64,000 nt of DNA. Source: Tessaracoccus flavescens (GTDB lineage Bacteria > Actinomycetota > Actinomycetes > Propionibacteriales > Propionibacteriaceae). Location of the stretch: NCBI RefSeq assembly GCF_001998865.1, contig NZ_CP019607.1, forward strand, positions 1,178,001 through 1,242,000, read 5' to 3'. A program made the translations under genes and the position numbers. A model generated the notes under the pieces. The model was given only the letters and a program-made list of their open reading frames with translations. It was not told the DNA's origin and made no database searches. Shown piece by piece: positions 63,787-64,000 of this stretch (position 1 is its first letter; the number at the start of each line of letters is the position of its first letter).

Positions 63787-64000
63787 TCAGTGGCGGGGAG
63801 CGGTCAGCCCCAACCAACGCGCGATCGTGATCCCGAAGCCCCGCGCTGCGGGCTTCGACAGGTCGTTCAGCACCGCAAGGGCCTCGTCGACGCGCGGGGT
63901 CGGGATGAGCAGGTGGTCATGGTGGAAGCCGGCGAGCAGGTTGCAGGAGATCCCGGCCCGCGCCAGCGCCGTCGACACGGCCGCGGTCAGACCGACGGCC
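63787..64000 (-). CDS. ACT-domain protein, C-terminal part
   Basis: At least 70 C-terminal residues; the start lies beyond the right edge. AVSTALARAGISCNLLAGFH then HDHLLIPTPRVDEALAVLND resembles the small ACT-like domain proteins that bind amino acids. The remaining ~25 residues (GFGITIARWLGLTAPRH) are not recognised. Confidence 0.6.
   Translation of the reverse strand, partial: AVGLTAAVSTALARAGISCNLLAGFHHDHLLIPTPRVDEALAVLNDLSKPAARGFGITIARWLGLTAPRH

Overview
The window is about 70% GC, with GTG starts, leaderless TANNNT promoters, an aspartokinase carrying an internal beta-subunit start, MenB, a TadA/TadA-associated pair and a LytR_C protein. This points to a high-GC Gram-positive actinobacterium. 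Gene content is most like Propionibacteriaceae (Tessaracoccus-like), but that placement is inference from family resemblance, not a search.

Layout. 1-12.4 kb is ordinary chromosome: a Gfo/Idh oxidoreductase (cut by the left edge), a DUF222-HNH protein, an ECF sigma factor with its membrane partner, a YceH-methyltransferase fusion, lysC, a sugar-binding lipoprotein, a HerA-like ATPase, a LytR_C protein, a PAP2 phosphatase broken by one stop codon, and tRNA-Ser(CGA). At 12.5-13.8 kb is an insertion sequence with doubled terminal boxes. 13.8-21 kb is chromosome again (MFS permease, formylglycine-generating enzyme, tadA, upp, a squalene-cyclase-like protein, a YwiC-like protein), punctuated by a family of 72-bp palindromic repeats. 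21.16-24.79 kb is a small island that replaced the middle of a sugar-uptake locus. It carries an AbiEi/AbiEii toxin-antitoxin pair with a palindromic leaderless promoter, a 30-residue membrane peptide, and relaxase/primase debris. A secreted Ltp-repeat protein follows.

27.3-38.1 kb holds decayed genes (phosphotransferase, alkylsulfatase), HIT, menB and a glycerophosphodiesterase, crowded by two almost identical IS256 copies and a tandem pair of another IS, ending at tRNA-Arg(ACG). A truncated tyrosine integrase lies just downstream of that tRNA, then an IS21 element, then a minus-strand defence locus (41.8-52.6 kb). This is the remains of a type 2 BREX operon (pglY-pglZ-brxD-brxHI). pglX and pglW are gone, pglY is truncated, and brxHI is split by an IS481. 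Between pglZ and brxD sits a lower-GC ABC-type ATPase plus PIN nuclease pair with its own leaderless promoter and tight coupling to brxD. I consider this nested pair the best candidate for an undescribed defence module.

53.3-61.7 kb is a five-gene, translationally coupled sugar locus (binding protein lacking its signal peptide, two permeases, ATPase, GH38 alpha-mannosidase, PHP-type CehA/McbA hydrolase). The window ends with a DNA-alkylation repair pair (Ada-HTH-AlkA fusion and Ogt) and part of an ACT-domain gene.
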